Part shown: in pieces, positions 16,477-24,702 of the stretch
Layout of the letters: every line of letters starts with the position of its first letter
Position numbering within the stretch: the first letter of the stretch is position 1
Origin: Suilimivivens sp964393865
Lineage (GTDB): Bacteria > Bacillota > Clostridia > Lachnospirales > Lachnospiraceae
Assembly: GCA_964393865.1 (NCBI GenBank)
Contig: CAYMUW010000007.1
Span: forward strand, 24,008 to 88,007
Length of the DNA stretch: 64,000 bases
Reading direction: 5' to 3'
Notes under the pieces: model-generated
The model's input: only the letters and a program-made list of their open reading frames with translations
Databases searched by the model: none
Told to the model about the DNA's origin: nothing
Position numbers and translations under genes: made by a program

Positions 16477-18075
16477 TTACATATCCCATTTATCGCAAAG
16501 GGAATTAATCTGATCCGCAAATTTTGCCAGATCCTTGTTTGCTCCACCCTCATTCTTGTGAATAACGGCGATAAGCCTCTGGCCTGCTGCCAACAAGCGG
16601 CTGAATACATCAGATACCGTCTTCGTCTTCTTCTGGATAGGAATAGGCACTGCCTCGTACTCAAGCTTATCCGTCAGAAGATTAAATTCCGTACCACTGT
16701 AGGGCGCATATGCCCGATAACCATGCTCCACCTTTAAGCATTCCGCAAAAGAGGTGCAGACGCTGTCTTCCCCATGCACCACAAAAATCCGTCTGGGCTT
16801 CTCCTTAAAGCCTTCCACCCACTCAATAAGGCCGTTCTTATCGGCATGTCCCGAAAGCCCTGCCAGAGTCTTAATGTTGGCGCGCACATCTATGGTTTCT
16901 CCGAAAAGCTTCACCTCTTCTATTCCTTCCACCAGAAGCCTTCCCAGTGTTCCCACTGCCTGATAGCCTACAAACAAAACGGTACATTCCGGTCTCCACA
17001 AATTATGCTTTAAATGGTGGCGTATTCTTCCCGCCTCACACATACCCGATGCGGATATGATCACCTTGGGCGTGCTTTCAAAATTGATAGCCTTGGATTC
17101 CTCACTTGTGATGGAAAGGCGAAGTCCTGGAAAGGAAATCGGATTGATCCCCGCTTTCACCAGCTTCATTGCCTTCTCGTCAAAACAGCTGTTTTCGTTC
17201 TTGTGGAAAATACCGGTAGCTTCCACGGCAAGAGGGCTGTCCACATAGACAGGAAAACCATCGTGTCCCTTAATCAGCCTGTCCTCCTTGATTTTCCTGA
17301 GAAAATACAGAATCTCCTGGGTTCTTCCCACCGCAAAGGAGGGGATAACCACATTTCCTTTCTTGTCAAAGGTCTCCTGCAAAATAGCCGCCAGTTCTTT
17401 AATATAATCCGGTCTTTCACCGGGATGCAGTCTGTCCCCGTAGGTGGATTCCATGACCACATAATCTGCCGACTCGGTTTTGGCAGGGTCCTTGATAAGC
17501 GGCTGATTTTTATTTCCGATATCCCCCGAAAAGACAATCTTTCTGGTAGCGCCATCCTCCGTTGCCCACACCTCAATGCTTGCGGAGCCCAGAAGATGTC
17601 CCACATCCGTAAAACGTATTCTGAGTCCCTCACACAGCTCAATTTCCTGATCATATTTGCAGGGCACAATACGCCTTATCGCTCCGTCAGCGTCCTCCAT
17701 GGTATAAACAGGCTCGTGCGCAGGCACACCGGAGCTTCTCTTAGCCTTCCGGTTCTTCCATTCCGCCTCCTGCATCTGAATATGCGCACAGTCACGAAGC
17801 ATAATGCTGCAAAGATCAGCAGTTGCCTCAGTGGTAATGATCTGTCCGCGAAAGCCTCTCGCCACCAGTCTGGGAATCATTCCCGAATGATCCACATGCG
17901 CATGTGTAAGAAGCACATAATCAATACAGGCTTCCTGCACCGGCAGGTCACAGTTTTCAAACACATTGGTTCCCTGCTCCATTCCGTAATCCACCAGAAT
18001 GTGTTTTCCACAGGCATTCAGATAATGACAGCTTCCCGTTACCTCATGTGCGGCCCCCACAAATATTAATTTCAT
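16477..18075 (-). CDS. Beta-CASP metallo-beta-lactamase ribonuclease-like protein
   Basis: A 532-residue cytoplasmic nuclease of the MBL fold/RNA-specificity family, related to CPSF73 and to bacterial exonuclease-like YSH1 proteins. The metal motif HAHVDHSG lies near residue 58, with DYGMEQG, VFSGDIGNK and the beta-CASP blocks PSFAVGRTQEIL and ISASGMCEAGRIRHHL; the C-terminal RMMBL part contains LSGHADKNGLIEW. These point to metal-dependent RNA cleavage or trimming. GGAGGG precedes the ATG by about eight bases. It heads the thyA-folA-GH5 operon, with thyA starting 19 bp after its stop. Substrate is unknown. Confidence 0.9.
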   Translation of the reverse strand: MKLIFVGAAHEVTGSCHYLNACGKHILVDYGMEQGTNVFENCDLPVQEACIDYVLLTHAHVDHSGMIPRLVARGFRGQIITTEATADLCSIMLRDCAHIQMQEAEWKNRKAKRSSGVPAHEPVYTMEDADGAIRRIVPCKYDQEIELCEGLRIRFTDVGHLLGSASIEVWATEDGATRKIVFSGDIGNKNQPLIKDPAKTESADYVVMESTYGDRLHPGERPDYIKELAAILQETFDKKGNVVIPSFAVGRTQEILYFLRKIKEDRLIKGHDGFPVYVDSPLAVEATGIFHKNENSCFDEKAMKLVKAGINPISFPGLRLSITSEESKAINFESTPKVIISASGMCEAGRIRHHLKHNLWRPECTVLFVGYQAVGTLGRLLVEGIEEVKLFGETIDVRANIKTLAGLSGHADKNGLIEWVEGFKEKPRRIFVVHGEDSVCTSFAECLKVEHGYRAYAPYSGTEFNLLTDKLEYEAVPIPIQKKTKTVSDVFSRLLAAGQRLIAVIHKNEGGANKDLAKFADQINSLCDKWDM

Positions 18076-18089
18076 TCCTTGCCCTCCGT

Positions 18090-18365
18090 TTAATTGTTGT
18101 TGCAGATAATATAGGCTGTATCTCCGTACATATACTTGACGGCCGAAAAAAACAATTCTCTGTCCTCTTCACTGCCGGCATCCCCATGAAAGAAAAATAC
18201 TTTGACATGATAAATTCTTTCCAATTCTTCCTTGATCCTTCTTCCCAATTCTTTGTTCAAGTCCATAATTGCAATCCCACATCCCTGATTAGCATACTTC
18301 TCCAACAGCGAAAATTCCTTCGACCCCATTTCGCCGACAAGAACACACACATTTGTATTTCCCAT
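18090..18365 (-). CDS. Half-length SDR/Rossmann-like protein
   Basis: A 91-residue protein of unknown role. It lines up along its whole length with the N-terminal half of short-chain dehydrogenases: a first strand ending in LVGEMGSKE where TGxxxGxG is expected, a second strand IAIMDLNKELGRRIKEEL, then a GDAGSEED helix block and a C-terminal IICNNN where the NNAG motif would be. It stops before the catalytic Ser-Tyr-Lys. The dinucleotide-binding Gly pattern is largely lost. It may be a stand-alone nucleotide-binding relic or an adapted small protein. It sits 14 bp upstream of the beta-CASP nuclease gene on the same strand. A ribosome site is weak (AAAGG 12 bases off). Confidence 0.65.
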   Translation of the reverse strand: MGNTNVCVLVGEMGSKEFSLLEKYANQGCGIAIMDLNKELGRRIKEELERIYHVKVFFFHGDAGSEEDRELFFSAVKYMYGDTAYIICNNN

Positions 18366-18473
18366 AACAAATTAAGTACCTTTCCTCTCACACACCGACA
18401 AAAAACTTCATTTGTCGTAGTCAAATTATACCATAGCCGAATATGATATAGCAAACAATTAAGGCAGTGTATT

Positions 18474-19061
18474 ATGTCATTTTCCTTTTATCTGTTTCTG
18501 CTCCTGATCCTCGCTCTTTCCATGGATGCATTTACTGCAGGATTGTCCTATGGCATGACCAAAGTCAGGGTACCATTTTCCTCTGTTTTCATACTGGCTG
18601 CTTTATCAGGCTGTATGCTGACCCTTTCCATGTACGCAGGCGATAAGCTGCTTTCCTTTATTTCTCCGGGGCTTACCCGGGGAGCTTCGTTTATTATTTT
18701 ATTGGGCCTTTCCTTGTACAAATTTTATGACGCTTTTCCTTCCCTGCAAAGGAAAAACACCCGTCTTACTACCGACAATATTTCTCAAAAAGTCAACAGT
18801 CAGGAGCCTGCGGTGCTCTCCGGCCGCGAGGCGTTTCTTCTGGGGCTTGCACTGTCCGTCGACAACATATCCGCTGGGCTGTGCACCGGCAGCGCGTCAC
18901 TTTCGGTAGGAAGCCTTCTTCTGATTACCGCCGGCATTCACCTGCTCTCCATACAGCTGGGACTTCTGGCAGGCCTGCTTTTAGCGCGGAAAGGCCTAAA
19001 CCGCTTCACCTGGCTGGGAGCTGCCATTCTCATGCTTCTTGCCTTTCTCCGCCTGTTTTAA
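18474..19061 (+). CDS. ytaF: YtaF/MntP-like sporulation membrane protein
   Basis: A 195-residue integral membrane protein with six predicted helices. Two repeats show the family signature SMDAFTAGLSYGM (residues 16-28) and LSVDNISAGLC near residue 128; the acidic residues in these motifs are the expected metal or proton ligands of the MntP-like fold. In Bacillus the homolog YtaF is a sporulation-expressed protein of unclear role; MntP relatives export manganese. The gene is monocistronic, and its last 66 bp overlap the 3' end of the convergent P-type ATPase gene. Confidence 0.82.
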   Translation: MSFSFYLFLLLILALSMDAFTAGLSYGMTKVRVPFSSVFILAALSGCMLTLSMYAGDKLLSFISPGLTRGASFIILLGLSLYKFYDAFPSLQRKNTRLTTDNISQKVNSQEPAVLSGREAFLLGLALSVDNISAGLCTGSASLSVGSLLLITAGIHLLSIQLGLLAGLLLARKGLNRFTWLGAAILMLLAFLRLF

Positions 19062-21722
19062 GCCGTCTGCCGTCCTGCCAGTCAGCCGTTCGGAAAAAAT
19101 TAAAAGCTCATGCACCACGAGAGGCATACAGGACAACAGCGTCAGCACACCCCATTCTCCAAGGCTTAATCTGCTGGTTCCAAATAAGATTACAAAGTAT
19201 GGGATTTCCGTTACCAAAAGCTGCAGCACCACCCCTGCCACACAGGCAAAAATCATGTAAAGATTATCCAAATGCTTCATTCTGAATATGGATTTATTCA
19301 CATCCCGCATTCCTACCGCATGTGCCAGCTGACTCATGCCAAGCACCGTAAATGCATGAGTCTGCGCCTTGGCAAGCACCGCCTCCATTCTCAGCATCTT
19401 CTCCAGATTTTGAAGGGTCACGGGAAGATGCTCTCTGCATAGAGCCTGATAGGGCACCGCCAAAAAGGCAAGCAGGCTGATTAAGCCGATCACCACACCG
19501 AAACACAGCGTACAGCTTAGTCCTCCGTGAGAAAACATGCTGTCCGTGCTTTTTCTCGGAGGCTCCTTCATCAACGCCTCCCCATCGTTCCGATCCATCC
19601 CCAGCGCAAGTGCCGGTAAAGAATCCGTAATCAGGTTAACCCACAAGATATGACTTGCCTTAAGGGGGGCCGGAAATCCTGCCAATACCGCCGCAAGCAT
19701 GGTAATAATCTCACCAAAATTGGAGGACAGCAAAAACAAGATGGTCTTACGGATATTTTCATAGATTCCCCGGCCCTCCCGCATGGCCTTTTCAATGGTG
19801 GCAAAATTATCGTCCGTCAACACCAGATCAGCGGCGCTGCGCGCCACGTCCGTACCGCCCTTCCCCATAGCGATTCCTACATCCGCCGCCTTTAAGGAAG
19901 GTGCATCGTTAATCCCGTCTCCGGTCATGGCCACCACCTTACCGTCCGATTTTAAAGCTTCCACAATGCGAACCTTATGCTCCGGTGACACTCTGGCAAA
20001 CACCCGGATCTTTCCCACCTTCCCGGCAAATTCCTGTGTTGGAAGCGCATCAATCTGACTGCCGGTCATGCACTGCTCTTTATGTTCCGCAATCCCAAGC
20101 TCTCTGGCGATGGCAAAGGCGGTATCCACATGGTCTCCGGTAATCATCACTGTGTCCACATGAGCTCCCTTAAAGCTTTCCACAGCTCCTCCTGCCTCCG
20201 GTCTGGGCGGATCTATCATACCGGCAAGTCCCAAAAATACCATGCCTTTTTCCTCGGTCAGGTCTCCCTTTTTCTTCATGGTAAGGGCCATTACCCGAAG
20301 GGCGTTTCCGGCCATCTGCGTGATTGCCGCCTTTGCCTCCTTCTTGGCTCTGGCGGAAAAAGCCGCCTCCTTGCCATGCATCATAACACCTGTACACAAG
20401 TCAATCATTTCATCGGCAGCGCCCTTGCAATATGCAATCTTGTCCGCTCCCTTTTGATGAACAGTGGTCATCCTCTTTCTATCTGAATCAAAGGCCCGCT
20501 CGTCAATGCGGGGAGCTGTTTTCTCCAGCGCAGGCTTTTCATAACCATATTGAGCTGCCAAATCCAGAAGCGCCAGCTCCGTAGGATCTCCCAGCCGGTT
20601 TTCTCCCAAGGATGCATCGTTGCAAAGGGTACAAGCTTCCAAAAACAGCTCCCTGTCCTCTTTTGCCAGCCTTTCTTCACTTACAAGCTCTCCGCTTATG
20701 TAGCATTGCTTTACCGTCATTTGGTTTTTGGTCAGGGTTCCCGTCTTATCGGAGCACACCACATTGACTGCCCCCAGTGTCTCCACGGAGGGAAGTCTTC
20801 TGACAATCGTTCCCACCTTCACCATTCTGGAAACGCTGAGCGCCAGTACAATCGTTACGATTGCCGCAAGCCCCTCCGGCACTGCCGCCACCGCAAGGGA
20901 TATGGCTGTAAGCAGCATATCTCCCACATCTCTTTTTTGCAAAACCGCCACCACAAACAAAAAGGCACATATTCCTACTGCCAGAATACTCAGTATTTTT
21001 CCCAAATCCGCAAGGCGCTTCTGAAGGGGCGTCATCTCATTCCCGCCCTTGCCAATCAGCCCGGCTATCTTTCCGATCTCCGTCTCCATTCCTGTTGCGG
21101 TAACAATTCCTTCCCCTCTTCCATAGGTTACCGAGGTGGACATATATGCCATGTTTGTCCGATCTCCAATGCTGCAGGCTTCTCCCTCAAGCTCTCCGTC
21201 CGTCTTATTAACAGGGACGGACTCTCCAGTTAATGCCGACTCTTCAATTTTCAGGTTGACGGCCTGAAAAAGGCGCATGTCCGCCGGGACCTGTCTTCCT
21301 GCCTCCAAAAGCACAATATCTCCCGGCACAAGCTGATCGCTTGAAATCTCACATTCCTTTCCCTCACGCCTTACCAGTGCTTTAGGACTTGCCAATTGCT
21401 TCAGCGCCTCTACGGCCTTACGGGCCTTGTCCTCCTGCACCACGCCCACAACGGAATTCAGCAGAATAACTGCCGCAATGATCATTGCATCTCCCGCCTC
21501 TTTTAGAAAAAGCGAAATGGCAATTGCCGCCATGAGAATATAAATAAGCGGGTCCTGAAGCTGCTCCAAAAACAGCCAAAAGATTCCCTTTTTCTTCTGT
21601 TCCTCCAGTTTGTTAAGGCCGGATTTCTCTCTTCTTGCAGCCGCTTCCAAAAAGGTCAGTCCAGTCTCCCAGTTTGTCCCAAATTGTTTTAAAACTTCCG
21701 TCGCTTTCTGCTCTCCATACAT
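18996..21722 (-). CDS. Calcium-type (P2A) cation-transporting P-type ATPase
   Basis: A 908-residue P-type ATPase resembling bacterial PacL/YloB and SERCA. The actuator motif TGES lies near residue 167, the transmembrane-4 ion-site motif PEGL in AVAAVPEGLAAI near 284, the phosphorylation site DKTGTLT near 330, and the hinge TGDGINDAPSLKAADVGIAMG near 605; ten membrane helices fit. It should export Ca2+, possibly Mn2+. The ribosome site is buried in a strong hairpin at 21728-21770, suggesting translational control. The hydrophilic C-terminal tail past the last helix overlaps ytaF by 66 bp and may be a lineage-specific extension. Confidence 0.93.
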   Translation of the reverse strand: MYGEQKATEVLKQFGTNWETGLTFLEAAARREKSGLNKLEEQKKKGIFWLFLEQLQDPLIYILMAAIAISLFLKEAGDAMIIAAVILLNSVVGVVQEDKARKAVEALKQLASPKALVRREGKECEISSDQLVPGDIVLLEAGRQVPADMRLFQAVNLKIEESALTGESVPVNKTDGELEGEACSIGDRTNMAYMSTSVTYGRGEGIVTATGMETEIGKIAGLIGKGGNEMTPLQKRLADLGKILSILAVGICAFLFVVAVLQKRDVGDMLLTAISLAVAAVPEGLAAIVTIVLALSVSRMVKVGTIVRRLPSVETLGAVNVVCSDKTGTLTKNQMTVKQCYISGELVSEERLAKEDRELFLEACTLCNDASLGENRLGDPTELALLDLAAQYGYEKPALEKTAPRIDERAFDSDRKRMTTVHQKGADKIAYCKGAADEMIDLCTGVMMHGKEAAFSARAKKEAKAAITQMAGNALRVMALTMKKKGDLTEEKGMVFLGLAGMIDPPRPEAGGAVESFKGAHVDTVMITGDHVDTAFAIARELGIAEHKEQCMTGSQIDALPTQEFAGKVGKIRVFARVSPEHKVRIVEALKSDGKVVAMTGDGINDAPSLKAADVGIAMGKGGTDVARSAADLVLTDDNFATIEKAMREGRGIYENIRKTILFLLSSNFGEIITMLAAVLAGFPAPLKASHILWVNLITDSLPALALGMDRNDGEALMKEPPRKSTDSMFSHGGLSCTLCFGVVIGLISLLAFLAVPYQALCREHLPVTLQNLEKMLRMEAVLAKAQTHAFTVLGMSQLAHAVGMRDVNKSIFRMKHLDNLYMIFACVAGVVLQLLVTEIPYFVILFGTSRLSLGEWGVLTLLSCMPLVVHELLIFSERLTGRTADGLKQAEKGKKHENGSSQPGEAV

Positions 21723-21727
21723 AATTA

Positions 21728-21770
21728 ATCCCTCCTGCTCCTATGATTTATATGCAGGAGCAGAAGGGAT
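21728..21770 (-). promoter_or_regulatory. Hairpin sequestering the P-ATPase ribosome site
   Basis: Fifteen consecutive bases pair around a 13-base loop with one G-U pair. The 3' arm, AGGAGCAGGAGGGAT, contains the AGGAGG ribosome site eight bases before the ATG, so the folded leader hides it. There is no T tract after the stem, which argues against a terminator for the upstream gene. Confidence 0.7.
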
Positions 21771-21823
21771 TATGAATGTCATATCATGAACGCACCGCAT
21801 GTTGCCTGCCGCGTTCTCAAATC

Positions 21824-22972
21824 TCAGTTTCCAAGTGCCGGAGTATAGTTATCAAAGTAACTGTAATTACATCTGACACAGGTATAAATCGTATAACCTG
21901 TTGTATTTGCAGTGGCCGGTATCACCACGGAGCGGAATGTGTGATTATTCATATCCAGCTCTATACTTTCCGCATAGCTGCTTCCGCAGGTACATACAAA
22001 GGAGCGTATTCCCTTTTCGGTGCAGTTGGCTTCTTTTAATACATAAGAGGTGTAGTTATGTGTATGCGGAGTAGCTGTAGGCGCCGCCGTTGCCTGTGTA
22101 CCGGAATTTGCAGAAGTGGCCGCTGCCGTGGCTGTTCCCGTAGGAGCTGTTGTCGCCTGTGTACCCGAAGTAGCCTGTGCACTTGCCGAAGGGCTGGGCG
22201 ACAGTTTGTTAATCGGCCTGGAGTCCAAAAGCACACCGCACACGCTGCAGGTTCGCTGCTCTGTTCCCATCTGGGTAGTGGTCGGTTCCTCTGCCACGGT
22301 CCAGTCTGTTGCTACATGTCCCGGTGCCGGAATCATTTCCGTATAAAAGCTTCCACAGCTGCAGCTGTATTTGCGCAGTCCAGCAAGGGTACAGGATGGT
22401 TCTCTCACCGTTTCCGCCGTATACTGATGCACATGCGGCGCATCCTCCTCATCCTCGTCCCCGTCCTTATCACTGCCATCCTCATAAGGAATGATTTCCT
22501 GCGCTACGATCTCGTCACAATAAATACATTTTTTAACTCGAAGTCCGTCTTGCTCCGCAGTAGGCTTTCTGACAACCTCCCAGTCGTCCGCCACGTGCCC
22601 AGTAGAAAGAATATCCACATAATATTCATCCCCGCACTCACAGCTGTACTTAAGCTTCCCTGCACTGTAGCAGGTAGCCTTTTCGACAACGGTTTCCTTA
22701 TAATCGTGAGCATGCTCGGCATCTCCTATCGGCTGAGGTGTCCTGGCTGCTTCACTTCCTGTCTCGTCTATTTCCAAGTCGCTGTCAGGTGCCTGCGTCG
22801 GAACCAGAGTTGCCTGTTCCTGCTCATCCGTCGACACTTCGGCAGAGGCTGTCGTATTTTTTTCATCACCTGCACCTGTCATCGAGTACCCGATAATTCC
22901 CACTGTAGCAATACAAGCCGCCACTGCCAGCGCTCCCAATATACAGGTCAGGAGCTTCATAATTCCATTCAT
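21824..22972 (-). CDS. Membrane-anchored protein with three Cys/His repeats
   Basis: A 382-residue protein I cannot name. Residues 7-28 are a membrane anchor or uncleaved signal; the rest is outside. It has three copies of a unit with invariant spacing: HxH, Cys at +14, CxC at +24/+26 and CxxC at +62/+65. The units start at His87, His180 and His303. Typical text is HDYKETVVEKATC then YSCECG and GHVADDWEV. Linkers are acidic (165-178) and Ser/Thr/Ala/Pro-rich (255-302). Metal binding by the Cys/His sets is plausible. Similar repeats occur in surface proteins of gut Firmicutes. GGAGAAAAGCAG precedes the ATG. It lies between tRNA-Gly and the P-ATPase. Confidence 0.75.
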   Translation of the reverse strand: MNGIMKLLTCILGALAVAACIATVGIIGYSMTGAGDEKNTTASAEVSTDEQEQATLVPTQAPDSDLEIDETGSEAARTPQPIGDAEHAHDYKETVVEKATCYSAGKLKYSCECGDEYYVDILSTGHVADDWEVVRKPTAEQDGLRVKKCIYCDEIVAQEIIPYEDGSDKDGDEDEEDAPHVHQYTAETVREPSCTLAGLRKYSCSCGSFYTEMIPAPGHVATDWTVAEEPTTTQMGTEQRTCSVCGVLLDSRPINKLSPSPSASAQATSGTQATTAPTGTATAAATSANSGTQATAAPTATPHTHNYTSYVLKEANCTEKGIRSFVCTCGSSYAESIELDMNNHTFRSVVIPATANTTGYTIYTCVRCNYSYFDNYTPALGN

Positions 22973-23090
22973 CTGCTTTTCTCCATTGGATCAGAAATTT
23001 CCTGATCATGTAAGATACATTTCCATACAATTTTAGTATATATTTTTTGACAGATTTTGTAAAGATGCATGATCTTTTCTAATAAGATTA

Positions 23091-23140
23091 GGGTATCAAA
23101 AGGTAAGTTGACACCTTAAGCCCGACAGACCTAACAAAAA
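23091..23140 (+). repeat. Dispersed repeat, copy A
   Basis: Reads TATCAAAAGGTAAGTTGACA, then CCTTAAGCCCGACAG and CCTAACAAAAA. Copy B at 40654-40695 shares AAAAGGT, TTGAC, CCT, GAAG/TAAG and CCTAACAAAAA in the same order but lacks about nine bases. AAGGT and ACCTT can pair as a small hairpin. The 3' end runs into the tRNA terminator. Confidence 0.5.
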
Positions 23141-23164
23141 AGGCATCCTGTCGGATGCCTTTTT
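23137..23164 (-). terminator. Terminator of tRNA-Gly
   Basis: AAAAAGGCATCC and GGATGCCTTTTT form a perfect 12-bp stem with a four-base loop, with six T on the minus strand. It begins 10 bp after the tRNA 3' end and is probably bidirectional. Confidence 0.9.
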
Positions 23165-23173
23165 GTATGATAG

Positions 23174-23246
23174 AGCGCGAGACGGGACTCGAACCCGCGG
23201 CCCCGACCTTGGCAAGGTCGTGCTCCACCAACTGAGCCACTCGCGC
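23174..23246 (-). tRNA. tRNA-Gly (GCC)
   Basis: A 73-nt cloverleaf on the minus strand. The acceptor stem is GCGCGAG/CTCGCGC, the D arm contains GGCTCAGTTGGTGGAGC, the anticodon arm ACCTTGCCAAGGT shows GCC, and the T arm has GGTTCGAGTCC. The discriminator base is T and no CCA is encoded. It is a single gene with its own promoter and terminator. Confidence 0.97.
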
Positions 23247-23278
23247 ATTTACTTATCCGTACCTGACGGACAAGTATT

Positions 23279-23307
23279 AATATACTATATGGTTTTCACT
23301 TTGTCAA
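23279..23307 (-). promoter_or_regulatory. Promoter of tRNA-Gly
   Basis: On the minus strand TTGACA (23302-23307) and TATATT (23279-23284) are separated by 17 bp. The box ends 33 bp before the mature tRNA 5' end. Confidence 0.85.
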
Positions 23308-23379
23308 CGAATTTTTTTTTAATTATTAAAGTCTCATTTGGAACAGTAAATACCACTTCGGGGTGAAATATACCGTTTA

Positions 23380-24702
23380 TTATTCCACCTTATCCTTATA
23401 TTTGACACGGTAAATTCTTCTTAGGGACTCGTTAATTCTGTCCTCCGTCAATGTACCGTTATTGACAGCATCCAAAACTCCCTGATATGCGGTTTGATAA
23501 TCCTCCGGCATCAAAATCATATCGGCTCCGGCCTGCAGAGCCATTACGGCCGCCTGATCCGCTGTATAATAATCCGTTATAGCCGCCATATTCATGGCAT
23601 CTGTAATAACAATTCCCTGATAGCCTAACTGTCCTCTCAATATGTCTGTAATCATCTGCGAAGAAAGAGAGGAAGGTGTATTATCCCCGGTAATTCCGGG
23701 AACGGAAAGATGGCTTACCATAATAAACTCAACGCCGGCCTCAATACCTGCCTGATAGACAGGAAAATCGCCAGAATTAAACTCCTCTAAGGTTTTATCT
23801 GTTTGCGCCATTCCGTCATGGGTGTCCTCCGTGGTGTCACCAAGCCCCGGAAAATGCTTAAGGCATGCGCTTACCCCGTTGCTCTGTAAGCCCTCCACGG
23901 CTGCCGCCACCATCGGCGAAACCAGATTTACATCACTGCCAAAGGAGCGGTCCCCGATAATCGTATTGCCCTCTGCGATCACATCTGCCACCGGGGCAAA
24001 ATCCATATTAAAGCCATAACCGGACAGATAACTCCCCAGTGCAGCCCCCGCTTCCTGTGCCAATGCAGCATCTCCTGATGCGCCAATCTCTCCCATAGGA
24101 CCTACATCATCGGCAAGACCTGCTTTGGCAACTCTGCTGACTGTGCCGCCCTCCTCATCTACTCCAAGGAATATGGGATATTTGCTCCAGTTCTTTGTAT
24201 TTTGAAGCATTTCCGTAAGCTGGGCGGAGTCCTTTATATTCTGTGAAAAATAAATCAGACCGCCTACTGCATTCTCACTTAGCTTTTCTTTGGTTGTATC
24301 ACCTGCTCTGATTACCACATCCGTGTCTGTCAATGCCTCGGGCGTAATCATAAAAAGTCCTGCCACCTTATCCTCAAGAGGCATCTCTGCAATACAGGCA
24401 TTTACAATCTCATCCAAATAATCGGTCTCCTCAAAGGTTTCCGTGGACTCTGTCGGAGCCTCCACTACAGGAGTTTCCTCCTCGCTTTCCGCCAGCTCCT
24501 CCAGCTGCTTTTGCAATTCCTCCGCCTGTTTTTGGTCGTTTACCTTCTTCATAATCTGTGTAACGCCAACCACGCCGCCTGTTATCAGTCCAATCAATAT
24601 CACTACAAGCACTATATAGGAAATAATCTGATTTCTAATTCTTCTTCTATGTCTGTATTCCCGACGATCTATTTCTTCATCAAAAGTTTCATTCTTAGCC
24701 AT
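23380..24702 (-). CDS. Glycoside hydrolase family 3 beta-N-acetylhexosaminidase-like
   Basis: A 440-residue membrane-anchored hydrolase. Residues 20-50 carry a positively charged tail and one membrane helix, then an acidic Glu-rich linker to about residue 92. The GH3 domain shows GVDEEGGTVSRV, IGDRSFGSDVN, KHFPGLGDTTEDTHDG and the nucleophile Asp in VITDAMNMAAI. NagZ-like GH3 enzymes release N-acetylglucosamine from muropeptides or glycans; an extracytoplasmic location fits wall turnover. GGAGGATTAAAGG precedes the ATG. The nearest strong promoter lies 520 bp upstream, giving a very long leader. Confidence 0.9.
   Translation of the reverse strand: MAKNETFDEEIDRREYRHRRRIRNQIISYIVLVVILIGLITGGVVGVTQIMKKVNDQKQAEELQKQLEELAESEEETPVVEAPTESTETFEETDYLDEIVNACIAEMPLEDKVAGLFMITPEALTDTDVVIRAGDTTKEKLSENAVGGLIYFSQNIKDSAQLTEMLQNTKNWSKYPIFLGVDEEGGTVSRVAKAGLADDVGPMGEIGASGDAALAQEAGAALGSYLSGYGFNMDFAPVADVIAEGNTIIGDRSFGSDVNLVSPMVAAAVEGLQSNGVSACLKHFPGLGDTTEDTHDGMAQTDKTLEEFNSGDFPVYQAGIEAGVEFIMVSHLSVPGITGDNTPSSLSSQMITDILRGQLGYQGIVITDAMNMAAITDYYTADQAAVMALQAGADMILMPEDYQTAYQGVLDAVNNGTLTEDRINESLRRIYRVKYKDKVE

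Noticed and set aside
16458..16664. Longer thyA start at 16664
   Set aside because: The extension is Arg-rich shadow of the upstream nuclease gene; the ATG at 16457 has GGAGAAAG and starts normal family text.
17014..18069. A 351-codon plus-strand frame opposite the beta-CASP nuclease
   Set aside because: Antisense to a gene with complete catalytic motifs; it has no ribosome site and no recognisable protein pattern.
22058..23005. A 315-codon plus-strand frame rich in Cys and Arg
   Set aside because: It mirrors the Cys/His repeat protein on the other strand; the Cys/Arg richness is an antisense echo.
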